Positions 38,352 through 39,719 of a stretch of 39,719 nucleotides of DNA are shown one piece after another. The DNA is from Paramoeba atlantica (Eukaryota; Discosea): the NCBI GenBank assembly GCA_977017575.1, contig CDRNVI010000165.1, forward strand, positions 1 through 39,719, written 5' to 3'. The notes under the pieces were generated by a model, which did not search any database, was not told the origin of the DNA, and saw only the letters and a list, made by a program, of their open reading frames with translations. A program made the translations under genes and the position numbers. Each line of letters begins with the position of its first letter. Position 1 is the stretch's first letter.

Positions 38352-39719
38352 TCAGCAAGGAAGGTTTGCTTGATCTTCTTCTCTTTGTTTTTTCTCATGA
38401 AATTCTCTGAAAAAAAATCTCAAAATGAGCAAAAGGTTCTTTTGAAAAAATTAAAGAAAAAAAAATGCCATACTTCCGCCACTGAATAACTTCTGGTGGG
38501 ACTTTTGTTTCTTTAATTTTGATTCCCTTTCTCTTCCCTTTTACAAGAGGCTTTTTTCCTTTGACAAGCTGAGGTTTTCTTTCTGATTCATCTTGGTAAC
38601 CAATAAGAATTGATTTTGGAGTCTACTCAAAAGAAGTGGTTAGAGTGGGAGGCAAAAATAAGTTATTTTCGAAAAAGAAAGAAAGAAAAACTACCTTTGG
38701 CTTTGGAGATGCGGGAGGGGTACGGGGAGAAAAATGAGAACGGACAGAAAGAGGTGGAGAGCCTGGATGATGGGGCGAAAGGGAAACAGTCTTGTTCTCT
38801 TCTTTTGATGATTTCATTGCCTGAAATTTACTCTTGAAAGATGTTGTGCGATCTGATCTGGTAATTTTTCTATTTTTCTGGTGAGTTCAATCTTATTTTT
38901 ATCCATTTGAAAAATATTGGACAAGAACCTGCCTTGTGGAAGTTGAACTCCCCCCTGATGACAAAAAAATAGAAATAATTAGTTGAGAGGAAAAAATGAA
39001 AATTTCAAAAAAAAAAAAAATAACCTCTTGCCGTTTTGAAGGGGGAACTGAAGAAGATAGAGAAGAACGAGGACGGCGAAAACGAGGTCCACGAGAAGCG
39101 GGAGAGCAGGGAGATGTTGATTGAGGTTGAGGTTGTTGAGGTTGAGGTTGAGCGGGAGAACCTGGAGTACAAATGGGGGAAGAAGGAGAAATGGGAGGGG
39201 TGATTGAACAAGAGGGACTTGTTTGAATTGTTGTTTTGGAGAGAGGGGAAGTGGATGAAATTGGAGGGGGGAAAGTGGATGAAATTGGAGGGGAAGTGAG
39301 AAGTTGAAAATTTGGATTTGATGCTGAAGGGAGAAGAAAAGGTGAAAGATTTGTTGTTGTTGGTGTTGTTGTCGGTAAGAGAGAGAAGGAAGGATCAAAG
39401 AGATATTTAAAAAGAGATTGTGTATCTTCTACATCAGCTTCATCTATTTTTTTTAATGTTTGTCTTTTTTCTTCTTGTGTCTCTCGATTTCTTAAGCTTG
39501 CCCTCTCAACAGTATCACTACTACCACTTCTTCCTCTCTCCATAATTTCCCCTTTGATTCCTCTTCTTCCCACCTCTCTCTGTTCTGGATGATTGATTTC
39601 TTTTTGATCCCTCAATTCCCTTTCTCTTTCTCTCTCTTCTCTTGTTTCTCGTGGAGTCTTCTTTTCTATTTTCTCTTTTGGAATTGGCGGCTCTCTTTTA
39701 GTCTCTGGTTTCAAACCTT
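38352..39719 (-). CDS. Five-exon gene (partial at 5' end), K/E- and S/P-rich protein
   Basis: Exons on the minus strand: before 39719 to 39025, 38954-38929, 38857-38695, 38622-38474, 38406-38352 (stop TGA 38352-38354). All four introns are GT-AG and 70, 71, 72 and 67 nt long, and all splices keep frame. At least 361 residues are encoded. The N-terminal part is charged (EERERERELRDQKE region). A Ser/Thr/Pro/Gln-rich middle follows (near 39080-39360), then an Arg-rich patch (RGPRFRRPRSS), an SP-rich stretch (SPHHPGSPPL, SPRTPPASPKPK) and a basic segment (GKKPLVKGKRKGIKIK). The C terminus is helical and charged, ending QREEDQANLPC. It is likely a nuclear, largely disordered protein with several proline-directed phosphorylation sites. 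The frame is still open at the window edge with no ATG seen. Family not recognised. Confidence 0.72.

Noticed and set aside
38463-38480. WRKYG motif (QWRKYG) suggesting a WRKY transcription factor
   Set aside because: The motif exists only if the frame is read through a likely intron. A GT-AG intron at 38407-38473 (67 nt, like its neighbours) removes Tyr-Gly and gives WRKEFHEKK. No Cys/His zinc residues follow.
38623-38817. Separate 64-residue frame starting at 38817
   Set aside because: It is exon 3 of the five-exon gene plus part of intron 3. The preceding acceptor CAG at 38858-38860 joins it in frame to exon 2.
38899-39714. Single 271-residue frame ending in an F/I/S-rich tail
   Set aside because: The hydrophobic tail is translation of a T-rich intron (38955-39024). 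The spliced model keeps frame and avoids it. The apparent start near 39714 is TTG at the window edge and not an ATG.

Overview
This window is the left end of a chromosome from an A+T-rich eukaryote. It opens with about 500 bp of CCCTAAA repeats, so the telomere is TTTAGGG-type. That repeat type occurs in plants, green algae and several protist groups. Very short GT-AG introns (67-72 nt in the best gene), a compact pair of convergent genes at the right edge and decay at CpG sites suggest a microbial eukaryote or alga with cytosine methylation. I cannot name the species.

Layout. 1-500: telomere, joined directly to a 5'-truncated LINE. 501-10216: nested transposons. A dead piggyBac-type transposase gene (pieces at 2331-2584 and 8392-10216) is split by a full-span LINE (copy C, 2585-8391), which is itself split by a younger LINE (copy D) and a SINE (S1). 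Target-site duplications frame every step. 10.4-18.1 kb: polypurine satellite DNA, a 20/21-bp minisatellite and a long-period repeat, interrupted by a decayed tyrosine-recombinase element with terminal inverted repeats and a 97-bp MITE. 18.4-23.25 kb: a broken copia-type fossil carrying SINE S2 and LINE copy E. 23.5-26.2 kb: simple repeats and a heavily decayed coding stretch that looks transposase-like. 26276-32159: the best-preserved LINE (copy F), with an open ORF1 and an ORF2 (endonuclease, reverse transcriptase, zinc finger, RNase H) cut off in RNase H where it meets SINE S3. 32.5-35.8 kb: an unidentified decayed coding stretch, SINE S4, and fragments of gypsy-type and copia-type fossils. 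35.8-39.7 kb: host genes. These are an ankyrin-repeat gene on the minus strand with an internal tandem duplication, a small secreted protein on the plus strand, and a five-exon K/E- and S/P-rich gene on the minus strand that runs off the right end.

How the parts work together. The LINE family probably drives both its own spread and that of the SINE, because both leave 13-20 bp target-site duplications and A-rich tails. Older copies have lost CpG to TpG/CpA while LINE F and SINE S2 keep it, which gives a relative age order. The subtelomere is a sink for insertions, breaks and satellite growth, and ordinary genes begin at about 35.8 kb.
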